Assembly (NCBI GenBank): GCA_900104495.1
Contig: FMXS01000007.1
Span: 62,001-126,000 of the forward strand
Direction of reading: 5' to 3'
Source: Ruminococcaceae bacterium FB2012
GTDB lineage: Bacteria > Bacillota > Clostridia > Oscillospirales > Ruminococcaceae
DNA: 64,000 nucleotides
Below the pieces are notes generated by a model that ran no database searches, was not told the origin of the DNA, and was given only the letters and a program-made list of their open reading frames with translations. Each line of letters starts with the position of its first letter. Position 1 is the stretch's first letter. Shown piece after piece: positions 1 through 7,875 of this stretch. Both the position numbers and the translations under genes were made by a program.

Positions 1-1
1 G

Positions 2-166
2 AAGATATCCGTCTACGGCTTTATGACCCCCGTCACCGGAGTGATACTCTCGGCCCTTATCCTGGGCGAGACCGACCGCCTCGGGCTTAAATACGCCGCC
101 GCTCTGCTGCTTATCGGCGCCGGGATGATAGCCGTCAATCTTGACCGTTCAAAGCCGAAAGACTGA
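2..166 (+). CDS. EamA/DMT-family transporter, C-terminal fragment
   Basis: The window opens inside a gene whose last 54 codons are readable. They encode a hydrophobic stretch with the pattern of the last two helices of EamA (DMT superfamily) permeases: a VYGFMTPVTGVILSALILGE-type segment followed by a short loop, then a second helix (AALLLIGAGMIAVNL) and a short basic tail. The conserved Pro in the penultimate helix and the Glu ending it are typical of the family. These inner-membrane proteins export or import small metabolites; the substrate cannot be told. The gene is cut by the window edge, so its length and start are unknown. No terminator is evident before the next gene, which begins about 75 bases later with its own strong ribosome binding site. 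Confidence 0.75.
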   Translation, partial: KISVYGFMTPVTGVILSALILGETDRLGLKYAAALLLIGAGMIAVNLDRSKPKD

Positions 167-242
167 AAATCAGTGACAAACCGCATTCTGCGGTATGATA
201 TTTATATCGGATTTTATGTCTCAGATCCAAGGAGGTAAGTAA

Positions 243-1820
243 ATGAATTTTGCATCAAAAACACTTATTGCGGCGCTGGCTGCTGCGGCTATGTCCGCCG
301 CAGGCTTTGTGACCGCCGACCTCGGCGTTTATGCCGACGACGGCATCACAACAGTGCCTGTTTCTCAGTCGGCGGGGGAGATAAACGTCCCCGCTAAGAA
401 CAGCATAACCAAGCTGACCTCGGGCACCGGCGGCATCAGAGCGGAATGGAACGCCGACCCTTCGGCGCTGGGTTACCAGGTACTCTATTCTCAGGACCCG
501 TCCTTCAAGACCTATCACAGCACCACCGTCAAGAAAGCCTCAAGGACCTACGTCAATCTCACCAATGTCCCCAAGGCCGGCGAGACCTGGTATGTGAAGG
601 TGCGCTCTTTCGTCACAGACGACGGCTCCTTTACCGGAAAGAGATACGGCACCTACTCCGAGGCCAAGTCCATAACCACATACAGGGCGATCGAGAAGGT
701 CACTATCCCCTACATTTCCTACACCTACTCCGGCAAGGAGATCAGGCCCGCGGTGAAGGTCAAGGACCCCAAGGGGAACATCATCCCCGCCGAGGGCTAC
801 ACAGTAAGCTACAGCAATAACGTTTACGTCGGGACGGCCACGATAACCGTTACCGGCAAGGGCATCGCCAAGGGCACCTTCGTCAAGGAGTTCTACGTCA
901 AGCCCGCGAAAAACGAGATCACCTCGCTGACCACCTCCAAGGGGGCCTTCAAGGTCTCCTGGAAGAAGGGCACCCCGGGGACCGTGGGCTATCAGGTGCT
1001 TTACAGCACCACTTCGGACTTCTCCTCCAACGTCCACAGCTACACCTCCACGAACCTGGGTGACCTCAGCGAGAATTTCTCCCGCGTTCCCAGAGCCGGC
1101 GAGACCTGGTACGTCAAGGTGCGCTCCTTCTTCACCAAGGACGGCAAGACCACATCCACCCGCTACGGCAATTACAGCGCCGTAAAGTCCGTGACCACGG
1201 CTGATAATACCAAGACCACCACCAAAGCGGCAGAGCTCTATGCTTCGGCGGGCTTCTCCCCGAATCCCGTGGGGAACCTCAGCGCCGGCACAACAGTCAG
1301 CGTTATTTCACAGAGCGGAAGATGGTATAAGGTCAGCTTCGGCGGAAAAACCGGCTGGATCTACAACAAGGCCTTCGGAGTTGCCTCCAATGCTTCGGGC
1401 AGGCTCACAGAAGAGACCGTCCACGCCTTTGCGGACGATGTGATCTTTGACATCGGCACCAGCCCCAAGGCGATCAATCAGTATGTGATGAACAATGTGC
1501 GCTATGCGCATCTTCCCGCTCCCACCACGGGACGTGACGGCCGCGCCGCATACGCCTTTACCTATCACCAGGCGGCCTGCTACCACTTCGCGGCGGCCAG
1601 CGACATCCTGCTGGAGCACGCGGGCTATGTCCACAAGGTAGTGGAAGGTCACAGCACTACCGACACCCACAACTGGAACATCTACATGACTCCCAACGGC
1701 TGGCGCTATCTTGACTCCTGCCCCTTCGTCGTATACCCCAGCGGCTTCTATGATTTCACCGCCGAACAGGTACGCACTATCAGACAGTTCACCTGGGACC
1801 AGGCGAAATACGAAGACTGA
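243..1820 (+). CDS. Secreted multidomain protein: fibronectin-like repeats, SH3, transglutaminase-like
   Basis: Encodes 525 residues with an N-terminal signal peptide (about 1-25, Ala-rich core). Two copies of a fibronectin-III-like module lie at about 45-145 and 222-320; both contain GYQVLYS and the phrase AGETWYVKVRSF. Between them (about 150-220) is an Ig-like surface module (YTYSGKEIRPAVKV). A bacterial SH3 domain follows (about 328-382, GRWYKVSFGGKTGWIY). The C-terminal 130 residues look like a transglutaminase-like fold: a Cys in QAACYHFAAA, a His in THNWNIY and an Asp in WRYLDSCP form the expected Cys-His-Asp order. AAGGAGG lies seven bases before the ATG. It is probably secreted and wall-associated, acting on or cross-linking peptide or wall material; whether it is a protease, amidase or cross-linker is not settled. 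A strong terminator follows. Confidence 0.8.
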   Translation: MNFASKTLIAALAAAAMSAAGFVTADLGVYADDGITTVPVSQSAGEINVPAKNSITKLTSGTGGIRAEWNADPSALGYQVLYSQDPSFKTYHSTTVKKASRTYVNLTNVPKAGETWYVKVRSFVTDDGSFTGKRYGTYSEAKSITTYRAIEKVTIPYISYTYSGKEIRPAVKVKDPKGNIIPAEGYTVSYSNNVYVGTATITVTGKGIAKGTFVKEFYVKPAKNEITSLTTSKGAFKVSWKKGTPGTVGYQVLYSTTSDFSSNVHSYTSTNLGDLSENFSRVPRAGETWYVKVRSFFTKDGKTTSTRYGNYSAVKSVTTADNTKTTTKAAELYASAGFSPNPVGNLSAGTTVSVISQSGRWYKVSFGGKTGWIYNKAFGVASNASGRLTEETVHAFADDVIFDIGTSPKAINQYVMNNVRYAHLPAPTTGRDGRAAYAFTYHQAACYHFAAASDILLEHAGYVHKVVEGHSTTDTHNWNIYMTPNGWRYLDSCPFVVYPSGFYDFTAEQVRTIRQFTWDQAKYED

Positions 1821-1836
1821 TAAAGTTATATCTTGT

Positions 1837-1865
1837 CCCCGCCCAACGGCGGGGATATTTTTTTA
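1837..1865 (+). terminator. Rho-independent terminator of the transglutaminase-like gene
   Basis: A perfect 7-bp stem (CCCCGCC / GGCGGGG) with a CAAC loop is followed by a run of T residues. It lies 17 bases after the stop codon of the plus-strand gene. Confidence 0.9.
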
Positions 1866-1866
1866 G

Positions 1867-1895
1867 AAAAAAAATCGCCGTCCGAAGGCGGCGAT
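1867..1895 (-). terminator. Rho-independent terminator of the ABC transporter operon
   Basis: On the minus strand the 7-bp stem ATCGCCG / CGGCGAT is followed by eight T residues. It ends the gntR-ABC operon about 50 bases after the last permease stop codon, tail to tail with the plus-strand terminator. Confidence 0.88.
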
Positions 1896-1900
1896 AATAT

Positions 1901-1945
1901 CCTTGCGCGTATGCGCACTCCTTATTTATTCTTTCAATATTATTA
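1901..1945 (-). repeat. Copy A of an intergenic repeat found 3' of minus-strand genes
   Basis: Read on the minus strand: an A/G-rich tract (AATAATATTGAAAGAATAA) and then GGAGTGCGC and a short palindrome. The same order occurs at 36071-36113 and 52070-52124, each time just after the stop codon of a minus-strand gene. This copy starts at the permease stop codon and precedes the terminator. Confidence 0.6.
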
Positions 1946-2677
1946 TTTCTCCATTCTCTCTATCCCGCGGAGGTAGACCTTCACGGAGATCACGCAGGAA
2001 AGGACGTAGAGCGGCACCGCCGCCAGCAGGAGGCCAAGCCCGAAGGTGCTGAATCTGAAATCTCCGATGAATTTGAAGAAGCTCTCCCAGAAACTCTCCT
2101 CGGAGCCTATCCAGCTGAGATCGCCGAAAAGCAGGTAGATAACGAAAACGAATACGATGACCGCCATGAGCCCGCCCTTGACCTGGGTTCCGATCTTGGA
2201 GCCGAAGGCCGTGATACAGGGCATCTCCACCGCCTTCATGATAAGCTCTATTGCAAACAGCGTGAGGGTCACGCCGTAGGCGGCGGGAGTTTCGCTCTTT
2301 ATCAGACCGCAAACGGCGTTCACGCCGCAGCAGATACCAAAGGTGAGAGTCAGCATCCCCGCCACGAAGATGTACTTTGAAGTCACCTGCTTGACGATGC
2401 CTCCCGGCAGCGACACCGCATAGTAACCCCACTTTTTCCGCTCGTCCGTCTGGACGAAGTTCATGGCGAAGGCTCCCACAACAAGGAAGGAGCAGAGGGA
2501 CATCGCCGCAAAGAAGCCGTTGATGAACAGGGGCATTTCCGAGGTTTTCAAACCGCTGCTGCTGTCGCCGAGGAACAATGCCGTCGGCGCGAACATATTC
2601 AGGAACGCCAGCACCAATAAGATCAGAAGTATCCAATTTCTGTTGGTGCGGATATCCTTGTATAGAAATCCTAACAT
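1943..2677 (-). CDS. ABC-2 type transporter permease (second of two)
   Basis: A 244-residue integral membrane protein starting MLGFLYKDI, a start used by many ABC-2 permeases (lysine-aspartate near the N terminus, then the first helix). About six hydrophobic segments are seen, including an early helix (ILLILLVLAFLNMF) and a last helix near the C terminus. The ATG at 2677 is chosen because AAGGAGG lies upstream; it overlaps the stop codon of the preceding permease by seven bases, implying translational coupling. With the adjacent ATPase and the first permease it would form a heteromeric exporter in the cytoplasmic membrane. The substrate is unknown; in GntR (YtrA-type) operons of Firmicutes such transporters are often linked to cell-envelope or antimicrobial stress. 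Confidence 0.8.
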   Translation of the reverse strand: MLGFLYKDIRTNRNWILLILLVLAFLNMFAPTALFLGDSSSGLKTSEMPLFINGFFAAMSLCSFLVVGAFAMNFVQTDERKKWGYYAVSLPGGIVKQVTSKYIFVAGMLTLTFGICCGVNAVCGLIKSETPAAYGVTLTLFAIELIMKAVEMPCITAFGSKIGTQVKGGLMAVIVFVFVIYLLFGDLSWIGSEESFWESFFKFIGDFRFSTFGLGLLLAAVPLYVLSCVISVKVYLRGIERMEK

Positions 2678-3495
2678 CTGCCGCCCCTCCTTTTCAGACC
2701 TTTTACGCTGATGAAATAGCACAGCGCCGTCATCCCGCCCACGATAACGGGGACGAGCCACCAGGCGTTGTGACCGAACCAGTTCACCGCGCCCATGATC
2801 TCCTCTTTGAAGAAGTTGATCATTATCCTGTCCTGTGTAAGGCCCTGGGCTTCAAGGACCGCATCCAGCTCCGCCTCGGACATTCCGGCCTGTACGCCGA
2901 ATCTCTCCGTATAGGACGTAAACCAGCGCGTGAACCCGAAAAATCCGCCGAAATACAGCCCCATGCAGAACAGGGTGAATACCGTCTGCGACTTCTTGGG
3001 ATTGCGGATATAATAATTCATCGCCGCCTTGAAATGCACGAACATATATGCCGCACAGCCGATACCCGGGATGCAGACAAGAAACATAGGGTCAAAGCTC
3101 CTGTCGAAAAGCAGGCAGGCCGACAGCGCCGTGATATAGTTCACAGCCGTTACGATCACGAAGGCGCAAAGGTTGGTGAGATACACCGCTCCCACCACCT
3201 TTTCCTCGCTGACGGGCAGAGTGTGTTCAAAGACACGGAAGCCGCTTTTCTCGTCCGAGGAAGCGCTGTTGGTGAACTGCACCGAGTAGAGTATCAGCGC
3301 TCCGCCGAAGACCATGACCCGCCAGGCAACGTTATCGACGTTCTCTGCACTTCCCTCGCCCAGAAGGGCGATATTGCCGTAAAGTGCGGATAAGCGCACC
3401 AGCACGCAGAGCAGGATGACTATGAACCATACCGCCGCCCCGATGATACGCAGTTTGCGGCTGAGGTAAAGCTCTTTTAGCATTAATCCTTTCAT
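2671..3495 (-). CDS. ABC-2 type transporter permease (first of two)
   Basis: A 274-residue membrane protein (MKGLMLKELYLSRKL) with the usual ABC-2 permease plan: a short cytoplasmic N terminus, an early helix (IIGAAVWFIVILLCV), a hydrophilic region, and helices clustered up to a final one near the C terminus (WWLVPVIVGGMTAL). It starts one base after the stop codon of the ATP-binding gene and overlaps the next permease, so the three genes form one transcript. A possible alternative ATG lies four codons downstream; the upstream one is preferred because AAGGAG lies at a workable distance. Its role is as half of the membrane channel of an exporter with unknown substrate. Confidence 0.8.
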   Translation of the reverse strand: MKGLMLKELYLSRKLRIIGAAVWFIVILLCVLVRLSALYGNIALLGEGSAENVDNVAWRVMVFGGALILYSVQFTNSASSDEKSGFRVFEHTLPVSEEKVVGAVYLTNLCAFVIVTAVNYITALSACLLFDRSFDPMFLVCIPGIGCAAYMFVHFKAAMNYYIRNPKKSQTVFTLFCMGLYFGGFFGFTRWFTSYTERFGVQAGMSEAELDAVLEAQGLTQDRIMINFFKEEIMGAVNWFGHNAWWLVPVIVGGMTALCYFISVKGLKRRGGRC

Positions 3496-3496
3496 C

Positions 3497-4375
3497 TCAG
3501 CTCCACTCCTTTTTCTCCCGATTCACATAGTAGACCATAATGTCGTCAAGGGTCGCGTTGTCGATAACCGCACCGGAGTATTTCCTGGCGCAGGCGGCCC
3601 TGTCGGAGACGAGAAGCTCCGCGCCCACGTCCGATACGCGGGCGGAGATAAAGTCAGCCTTATCTATAGACGCATAGTCCGACCTTCCGCATTTGAGCAG
3701 GCCGTGAGAGGCGAGTATATCGTCCTTGTAGCCCGTCAGAAGTATCTTTCCCTTGTCGATGAAGGTGACGCTGTCGGCGATCTTCTCCAGGTCGGAGGTG
3801 ATGTGTGAGGACATCAGTATGGAGTTTTCCTCGTCCTGGAGATACTCCATAAAAATGTCAAGTATCTCGTTTCTCACCACGGGGTCGAGACCCGTTGTGG
3901 CTTCGTCCATAACAAGCAGCTTTGCCCCGTGGGACAGTGCCGCCGCGATCTGGAGCTTCATTTTCATGCCCTTTGAGAACTGCCCGAACTTCTTCTTTGC
4001 GGGCAGAGCGAAGCGGTCAAGGTAGCTCTTGAAGGTCTCGCTGTCCCAGCCCTTGAAGATGTGACGGAGCATTTTATCCAGCATTTTTGCGTTCAACTGC
4101 TCGTGGAAGGGCAGCTCGTCGAAGACTGCTGCTACGTCCTGTTTCCAGACTCTTTCGTTTTGGGAGCTGTCCTCTCCGAAGATCTTCATTTCGCCGCCGT
4201 CGGGCTTGATTATCCCCAGCAGGGAGTTTATGGTGGTGGACTTCCCTGCTCCGTTCTGCCCGATGAAGCCCATGATGCTCCCCTTGGGGACATTGAAGCT
4301 GACGCTGTCCAGCGTGAAGCCGTCGTAGTGTTTGGTAAGACCTTTTATCTCTATCGCGTTTTCGTAGTCTTTCAT
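3497..4375 (-). CDS. ABC transporter ATP-binding protein
   Basis: A 292-residue ATPase. The Walker A sequence GQNGAGKS is at about 35, the signature region reads FSKGMKMKLQ (about 130), and Walker B is LLVMDEATTGLD followed by a switch His in SSHITSDLEK. The C-terminal 80 residues form the extra domain seen in drug and antimicrobial exporters. The signature FSKGM is of the kind seen in YtrB/BcrA-type ATPases rather than the classical LSGGQ. The ATG at 4375 is preferred to one nine codons upstream because GGAGG in the end of the gntR gene is correctly spaced. It sits one base after the gntR stop, within a regulator-ATPase-permease-permease operon. Confidence 0.85.
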   Translation of the reverse strand: MKDYENAIEIKGLTKHYDGFTLDSVSFNVPKGSIMGFIGQNGAGKSTTINSLLGIIKPDGGEMKIFGEDSSQNERVWKQDVAAVFDELPFHEQLNAKMLDKMLRHIFKGWDSETFKSYLDRFALPAKKKFGQFSKGMKMKLQIAAALSHGAKLLVMDEATTGLDPVVRNEILDIFMEYLQDEENSILMSSHITSDLEKIADSVTFIDKGKILLTGYKDDILASHGLLKCGRSDYASIDKADFISARVSDVGAELLVSDRAACARKYSGAVIDNATLDDIMVYYVNREKKEWS

Positions 4376-4376
4376 T

Positions 4377-4751
4377 TTACTCGCCTCCGTAAAGCATATC
4401 AAGAAGCTCGTGGAGCTCCTCGAGAGTTATGCCGCCGATCTGCGCCTTCCCGCAGGCTTCCGTAAGGAGCTGTTCCGTCTGACGGAGATATTCCTCCCGC
4501 ACCAGCTCCCGATTCTGTCCCTTGACAAAGCTGCCCTTGCCCGTCTGGGACACGATGAATCCCTCGCGTTCCAGCTCTTCGTAAGCCCGCTTTGTGGTAA
4601 TGACGCTTATCCTCAGCGACTGTGCCAGCGCCCGCATTGACGGAAGGGCGTCCCCCTCCGAAAGCTGACCGCTCATGATCTGCGCCTTGATCTGCGAAAC
4701 GATCTGCTCGTAGATCGGCGCCTCGCTTGAATTGGAAATAATAATGTCCAT
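4377..4751 (-). CDS. GntR-family transcriptional regulator (YtrA type)
   Basis: A 124-residue protein with an N-terminal winged helix-turn-helix (IYEQIVSQIKAQIMSG to TGKGSFV, about 10-75) and a short C-terminal helical tail, the architecture of the YtrA subfamily, which lacks a large ligand domain. The ATG at 4751 has AGGTGA at proper spacing; a GTG three codons upstream is possible. It is the first gene of the operon and its promoter carries a dyad (GTGTATAT / ATATACAC) around the -10 box, so autorepression of the ABC transporter operon is the simplest inference. YtrA-type regulators usually respond to cell-wall antibiotics; the inducer here is unknown. Confidence 0.85.
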   Translation of the reverse strand: MDIIISNSSEAPIYEQIVSQIKAQIMSGQLSEGDALPSMRALAQSLRISVITTKRAYEELEREGFIVSQTGKGSFVKGQNRELVREEYLRQTEQLLTEACGKAQIGGITLEELHELLDMLYGGE

Positions 4752-4771
4752 AGTGATCACCTATCATTATT

Positions 4772-4810
4772 GTGTATATCCTATATATACATTATACACG
4801 GCATATACAC
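4772..4810 (-). promoter_or_regulatory. Candidate GntR operator (dyad)
   Basis: Inverted arms GTGTATAT (4803-4810) and ATATACAC (4772-4779), read on the minus strand, are separated by 23 bases and bracket the -10 box of the operon promoter. The position fits binding by the GntR protein encoded directly downstream; binding itself is inferred. Confidence 0.5.
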
Positions 4811-4819
4811 ACTTGTCAA
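4791..4819 (-). promoter_or_regulatory. Promoter of the gntR-ABC operon
   Basis: On the minus strand TTGACA (4814-4819) is 17 bases before TATAAT (4791-4796), a perfect housekeeping sigma consensus, about 40 bases upstream of the gntR start. Confidence 0.85.
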
Positions 4820-4876
4820 TAGCCCGACTGATATAATACTGCACAAAAAACGGAGCCGAAACAATGCACAATGCAC

Positions 4877-4904
4877 AAAAAAGGAGCCTGCCGAAGCAAG
4901 CTCC
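4877..4904 (-). terminator. Terminator after aroK
   Basis: Minus-strand stem GGAGCTTGC / GCAGGCTCC (9 bp with one G-T pair) with a TTCG tetraloop and six T residues directly after it, seven bases past the aroK stop codon. Confidence 0.92.
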
Positions 4905-4911
4905 CTGACTG

Positions 4912-5400
4912 TCAGAGGTCGGTTATCTGTTTTACTATCTGCAAGGGCGAACCGCTGCCGTCCGCGATGTGATCTGCGGCGGCGAGATATTTCTCCCGCC
5001 GGAAGGTGAAGCGTTCCAGCAGTTCCTCACGGGAGGCGGAAGCCGCCAGAGGACGCCTTTTGTCCCCCTTGATGCGCTCAAAGCAGATGTCAAAGGGGGT
5101 GTCGATGAAGACCACCGTCCCGCCCTGTTTGGCCGCCTTTGCGTTGGCAGGGTCCACCATTGCGCCGCCGCCGGTGGCTACCACAAAACCGCTGTCGGAA
5201 AGAGCAGCCACTGTCTCACGCTCCAGCGCTCTGAAATGACTCTCGCCGTCGGAGGCGAAGATCTCGGCTATTGTGCGGTGTTCTCTGTCCTCGATGTAAG
5301 CGTCCATATCCACAAAGACACGCCCGCTCTTTTCCGCAAGGAGCTTGCCCACCGTCGTTTTGCCGCAGCCCATAAAGCCGCAGAGAAATATAGTTTTCAT
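4912..5400 (-). CDS. aroK: Shikimate kinase
   Basis: A 162-residue P-loop kinase that phosphorylates shikimate at the 3-hydroxyl in the cytoplasm, the fifth step of the pathway to chorismate. The Walker A loop is GFMGCGKTTVGK near the start; the shikimate-binding Asp-Arg region is seen in FVDMDAYIEDREHRTI; the glycine motif reads VATGGGAM; the LID region contains RPLA. Length is typical. The ATG at 5400 has GAGGTG at good spacing; a GTG four codons upstream overlaps that site and is less likely. It follows aroE by 13 bases and ends at a strong terminator, so aroE and aroK form the end of one transcript headed by an Rrf2-type regulator. Confidence 0.93.
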   Translation of the reverse strand: MKTIFLCGFMGCGKTTVGKLLAEKSGRVFVDMDAYIEDREHRTIAEIFASDGESHFRALERETVAALSDSGFVVATGGGAMVDPANAKAAKQGGTVVFIDTPFDICFERIKGDKRRPLAASASREELLERFTFRREKYLAAADHIADGSGSPLQIVKQITDL

Positions 5401-5413
5401 CGGATGCTTCACC

Positions 5414-6241
5414 TCAGATCAGCTTTGATACTTCGTCGATAACTCCGCGTATCTCCTCGCGGGTGTATTCGTCGCCGTCCCATATCCTGTGGGCGGAGAC
5501 CGCCTGCCAAACCAGCATAGCCATACCGTTTTCGGCGGGCTTGCCGAGAGCGCGGGCCTGTTTTATCAGCTGTGTCTCCAGCGGGTTGTAGATGACGTCA
5601 AATACAGCGTCGCTGCGGCCGATAATATCGGCCGATACAGGACACGCATCCGCCTTCGGGAACATCCCCACGGGGGTGGCGTTCACCAGAAGATCGTAAT
5701 GCTCCCCGTGTTCCTCCTCAGAGGTCACCAGCCTTACCTTAGCGCCGGGAGCGTGCTTTTCTATCTCGCTTACCACCGAGAGGGCGAGATCGCGGTCCGA
5801 TTCAAGGATCTGCACCGTCAGCTCTGCGCCCCTAAGGGCGGAAGCGATAGCGATCATCCGTCCCACGCCGCCGCAGCCGATCAGCAGGACCTTGCCCGAC
5901 AGCTTGGCGCCCATGGCGTCCACGGATTCAAGAAAGCCGTCGCAGTCGGTGTTGTAGCCGATAAGCCTGCCCTCACGGTTGGCAACGCAGTTCACCGCGC
6001 CGTAAAGCTCCGCAGACCTGTCCAGCTCCGACATGAAATACATCACCCTTAACTTGTGAGGGATAGTCACGTTGAAGCCGTCCAGTTCACGGAGCTTGCC
6101 GATGTTCAGCGTCAGCTCGTCGTCGGACAGCTCCGTGAGGCCGTAGGAGGCCTCCCGCCCACGAAGTTTAAAGAGCCTTTCGTGTATCTGCGGCGACAGG
6201 GAATGCCCCAGCTTGCCGCCTATAAGCGTGTATCTTTTCAT
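5414..6241 (-). CDS. aroE: Shikimate dehydrogenase
   Basis: A 275-residue NADPH-dependent enzyme that reduces 3-dehydroshikimate to shikimate. The N-terminal substrate domain starts RYTLIGGKLGHSLSP, with the Ser-Leu-Ser substrate motif; catalytic Lys and Asp are in VTIPHKLRV and NTDCDGF. The nucleotide-binding loop is LIGCGGVGR (about 125), and NATPVGM is the conserved turn after it. The ATG at 6241 shares an ATGA overlap with the stop codon of the upstream Rrf2 gene and has AAAGGGGAAAAGG in front. Translational coupling with that regulator is likely. An upstream extension in the same frame runs into the regulator gene and is rejected. Confidence 0.93.
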   Translation of the reverse strand: MKRYTLIGGKLGHSLSPQIHERLFKLRGREASYGLTELSDDELTLNIGKLRELDGFNVTIPHKLRVMYFMSELDRSAELYGAVNCVANREGRLIGYNTDCDGFLESVDAMGAKLSGKVLLIGCGGVGRMIAIASALRGAELTVQILESDRDLALSVVSEIEKHAPGAKVRLVTSEEEHGEHYDLLVNATPVGMFPKADACPVSADIIGRSDAVFDVIYNPLETQLIKQARALGKPAENGMAMLVWQAVSAHRIWDGDEYTREEIRGVIDEVSKLI

Positions 6242-6660
6242 TTCCTTTTCCCCTTTTCGTTTTCGATCAGATCCGCCAGCGTGATGCTGTCCACCACGTT
6301 GTTTACCGCTTCGTATATCTTCTCCCATATATACAGCGTGGTACAGCTGTCCGCACGCTCGCAGGGAGGCTCGCCTTCGGTAAGACAGCTCACGGGAGCA
6401 AGACTGCCTTCGGTGGCACGGAGCAGCATCCCCACGGTGTACTGTTTCGGGTCACGGGAAAGCCTGTATCCGCCTCCCGCTCCGCGGACACTGCTCACCA
6501 GTCCCGCCTTGGAAAGCACCGAGATTATCTGCTCCAGATATTTTTCCGAGATGCCCTGTCTCTCCGAGATCTCCCTCACGGGACAGCAGTTTTCCTCCGC
6601 GTTGAGCCCGAGGTCCACCATAAGCCGAAGAGCGTATCGGCCTTTAGTCGAAATCTTCAT
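6238..6660 (-). CDS. Rrf2/IscR-family transcriptional regulator
   Basis: A 140-residue winged-helix regulator starting MKISTKGRYALRLMVDL, the hallmark N terminus of Rrf2 proteins. The recognition helix region (SERQGISEKYLEQIISVL) and wing (VRGAGGGYRLSRDP) are well conserved. Three cysteines (in PVSCL, PPCERAD and DSCTT) fall in the region that binds an iron-sulfur cluster in IscR and related proteins, so cluster or redox sensing is plausible. AAGGAG precedes the ATG. It is coupled by ATGA overlap to aroE, an unusual neighbour, since this family more often heads isc/suf or cysteine genes. Targets other than its own operon cannot be deduced. Confidence 0.88.
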   Translation of the reverse strand: MKISTKGRYALRLMVDLGLNAEENCCPVREISERQGISEKYLEQIISVLSKAGLVSSVRGAGGGYRLSRDPKQYTVGMLLRATEGSLAPVSCLTEGEPPCERADSCTTLYIWEKIYEAVNNVVDSITLADLIENEKGKRK

Positions 6661-6790
6661 AAATATACTCCTTATCTGAATGGGGTCAGAGCCCCCATAC
6701 CTCCGCGAGCCGTTGGCAGTGTTGGGGCGGCGCTCACTTTGCTCCCGCCGGCCGCTTCGTTCTCTCTGCCCCAACCTGCTCGCTTTATTT

Positions 6791-7834
6791 TCAGTTCGCT
6801 TTGATTATCCCCGACACTATCTTATACAGCAGATATCCGAGATAAGCCAGCATCGGGATGTTCAGAAACACCTGTCCGAACCGCTGGCCCGCGGTAAGCG
6901 CGTACTGTTCCTCTTTTATCAGCAGGCGGTAAGAGCAGACGAAGATCACAAAGCCCCCCGCGATATACACGATTATCCGCAGAGCCGAAAAGACCTCAAG
7001 CCCGTTGCTCCAGCCGAGAGCGTCGGAGAAATCCATATAGCTTGCAAGGATGTTGTTGCAGATGTGTATCACCAGCGTGGGGATTATGGAACCGCACTGT
7101 ACCGCCACCACGCCCATAACCAGCGCCGAAGCAAAGGAGGAGGCCATCTGCGGGATGTTCCCGTGCATCATTCCGAAGATCAGCGCCGAGAAGAACACCG
7201 CCAGCCACTTTCCGAAGGGCTTTAACAGCGTAAGTATCAGCCCTCTGTAGATCAGTTCTTCCGCCAAAGGCCCCAGCACTATGACGTAAATGAACTGCAT
7301 GACTATCGAAGCCGTGTCCGGGGTGGAAATGGTAAAATCGCTTTCGGGGATCGTCACCCCGACGGCGGAAAGATAGCTTTGCAGTATGGTGATAAGATAG
7401 GAGATCACCAGATTTATCAGCAGGCACAGGGGCATCCACATAAGCCCCTGGGGGATATGTTTCAGCCGCGGACGCATCATATCCTTGATGTCCACCTTCA
7501 GGACCAGCCTTGCCAATATCAGCAGGATGATGACCGAAAGCACCACCACAAACAGGTTCCCCGCCATGGAGAAGAAGGTGGAATCGGTGAACTCCTTGTT
7601 TTCCCGCAGATAGTCCAGCGCCTTTGAGGGCAGCGGTATCAGCGTGCCGCTGTGGAAGGATGCTGCCACGACGTAGTAAACATACACCAGCAGCCTTTGC
7701 ATAACTACATAGGTTATCAGCAGCGCCCCGAGCTTCGAGCAGTTGACGAACATCATCTGCTTCTCGCGCCTGCGGGCCTCGGCCAGCGCCGTATTATACA
7801 GCGGGTAATCTTTCCCCGCAGGATCAAATGTCAA
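6791..7834 (-). CDS. CPBP-family intramembrane glutamic endopeptidase
   Basis: A 347-residue multi-pass membrane protein. The CPBP (CAAX protease/bacteriocin-processing, formerly Abi) motifs are present: motif 1 as PLAEELIYRG (EExxxR), motif 2 as FGMMHGNIPQ and a later His/Asn in VIHICNNILAS. These residues form the metal-dependent or glutamic catalytic site in characterised members. About eight hydrophobic segments are visible. The start is a TTG at 7834 with AAGGAG nine bases upstream. It lies between metF and the Rrf2 gene on the same strand. Family members process prenylated or bacteriocin peptides or act in immunity and signalling; the target here is unknown. Confidence 0.82.
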   Translation of the reverse strand: MTFDPAGKDYPLYNTALAEARRREKQMMFVNCSKLGALLITYVVMQRLLVYVYYVVAASFHSGTLIPLPSKALDYLRENKEFTDSTFFSMAGNLFVVVLSVIILLILARLVLKVDIKDMMRPRLKHIPQGLMWMPLCLLINLVISYLITILQSYLSAVGVTIPESDFTISTPDTASIVMQFIYVIVLGPLAEELIYRGLILTLLKPFGKWLAVFFSALIFGMMHGNIPQMASSFASALVMGVVAVQCGSIIPTLVIHICNNILASYMDFSDALGWSNGLEVFSALRIIVYIAGGFVIFVCSYRLLIKEEQYALTAGQRFGQVFLNIPMLAYLGYLLYKIVSGIIKAN

Positions 7835-7875
7835 AGCTTTCGCACTCCTTAGCCGGAAAATTATAAGACAGCCTG

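Noticed and set aside
6723..6772. Terminator between the CPBP and Rrf2 genes
   Set aside because: Arms GTTGGGGC and GCCCCAAC are 34 bases apart with no T tract on either strand, so it was not called.
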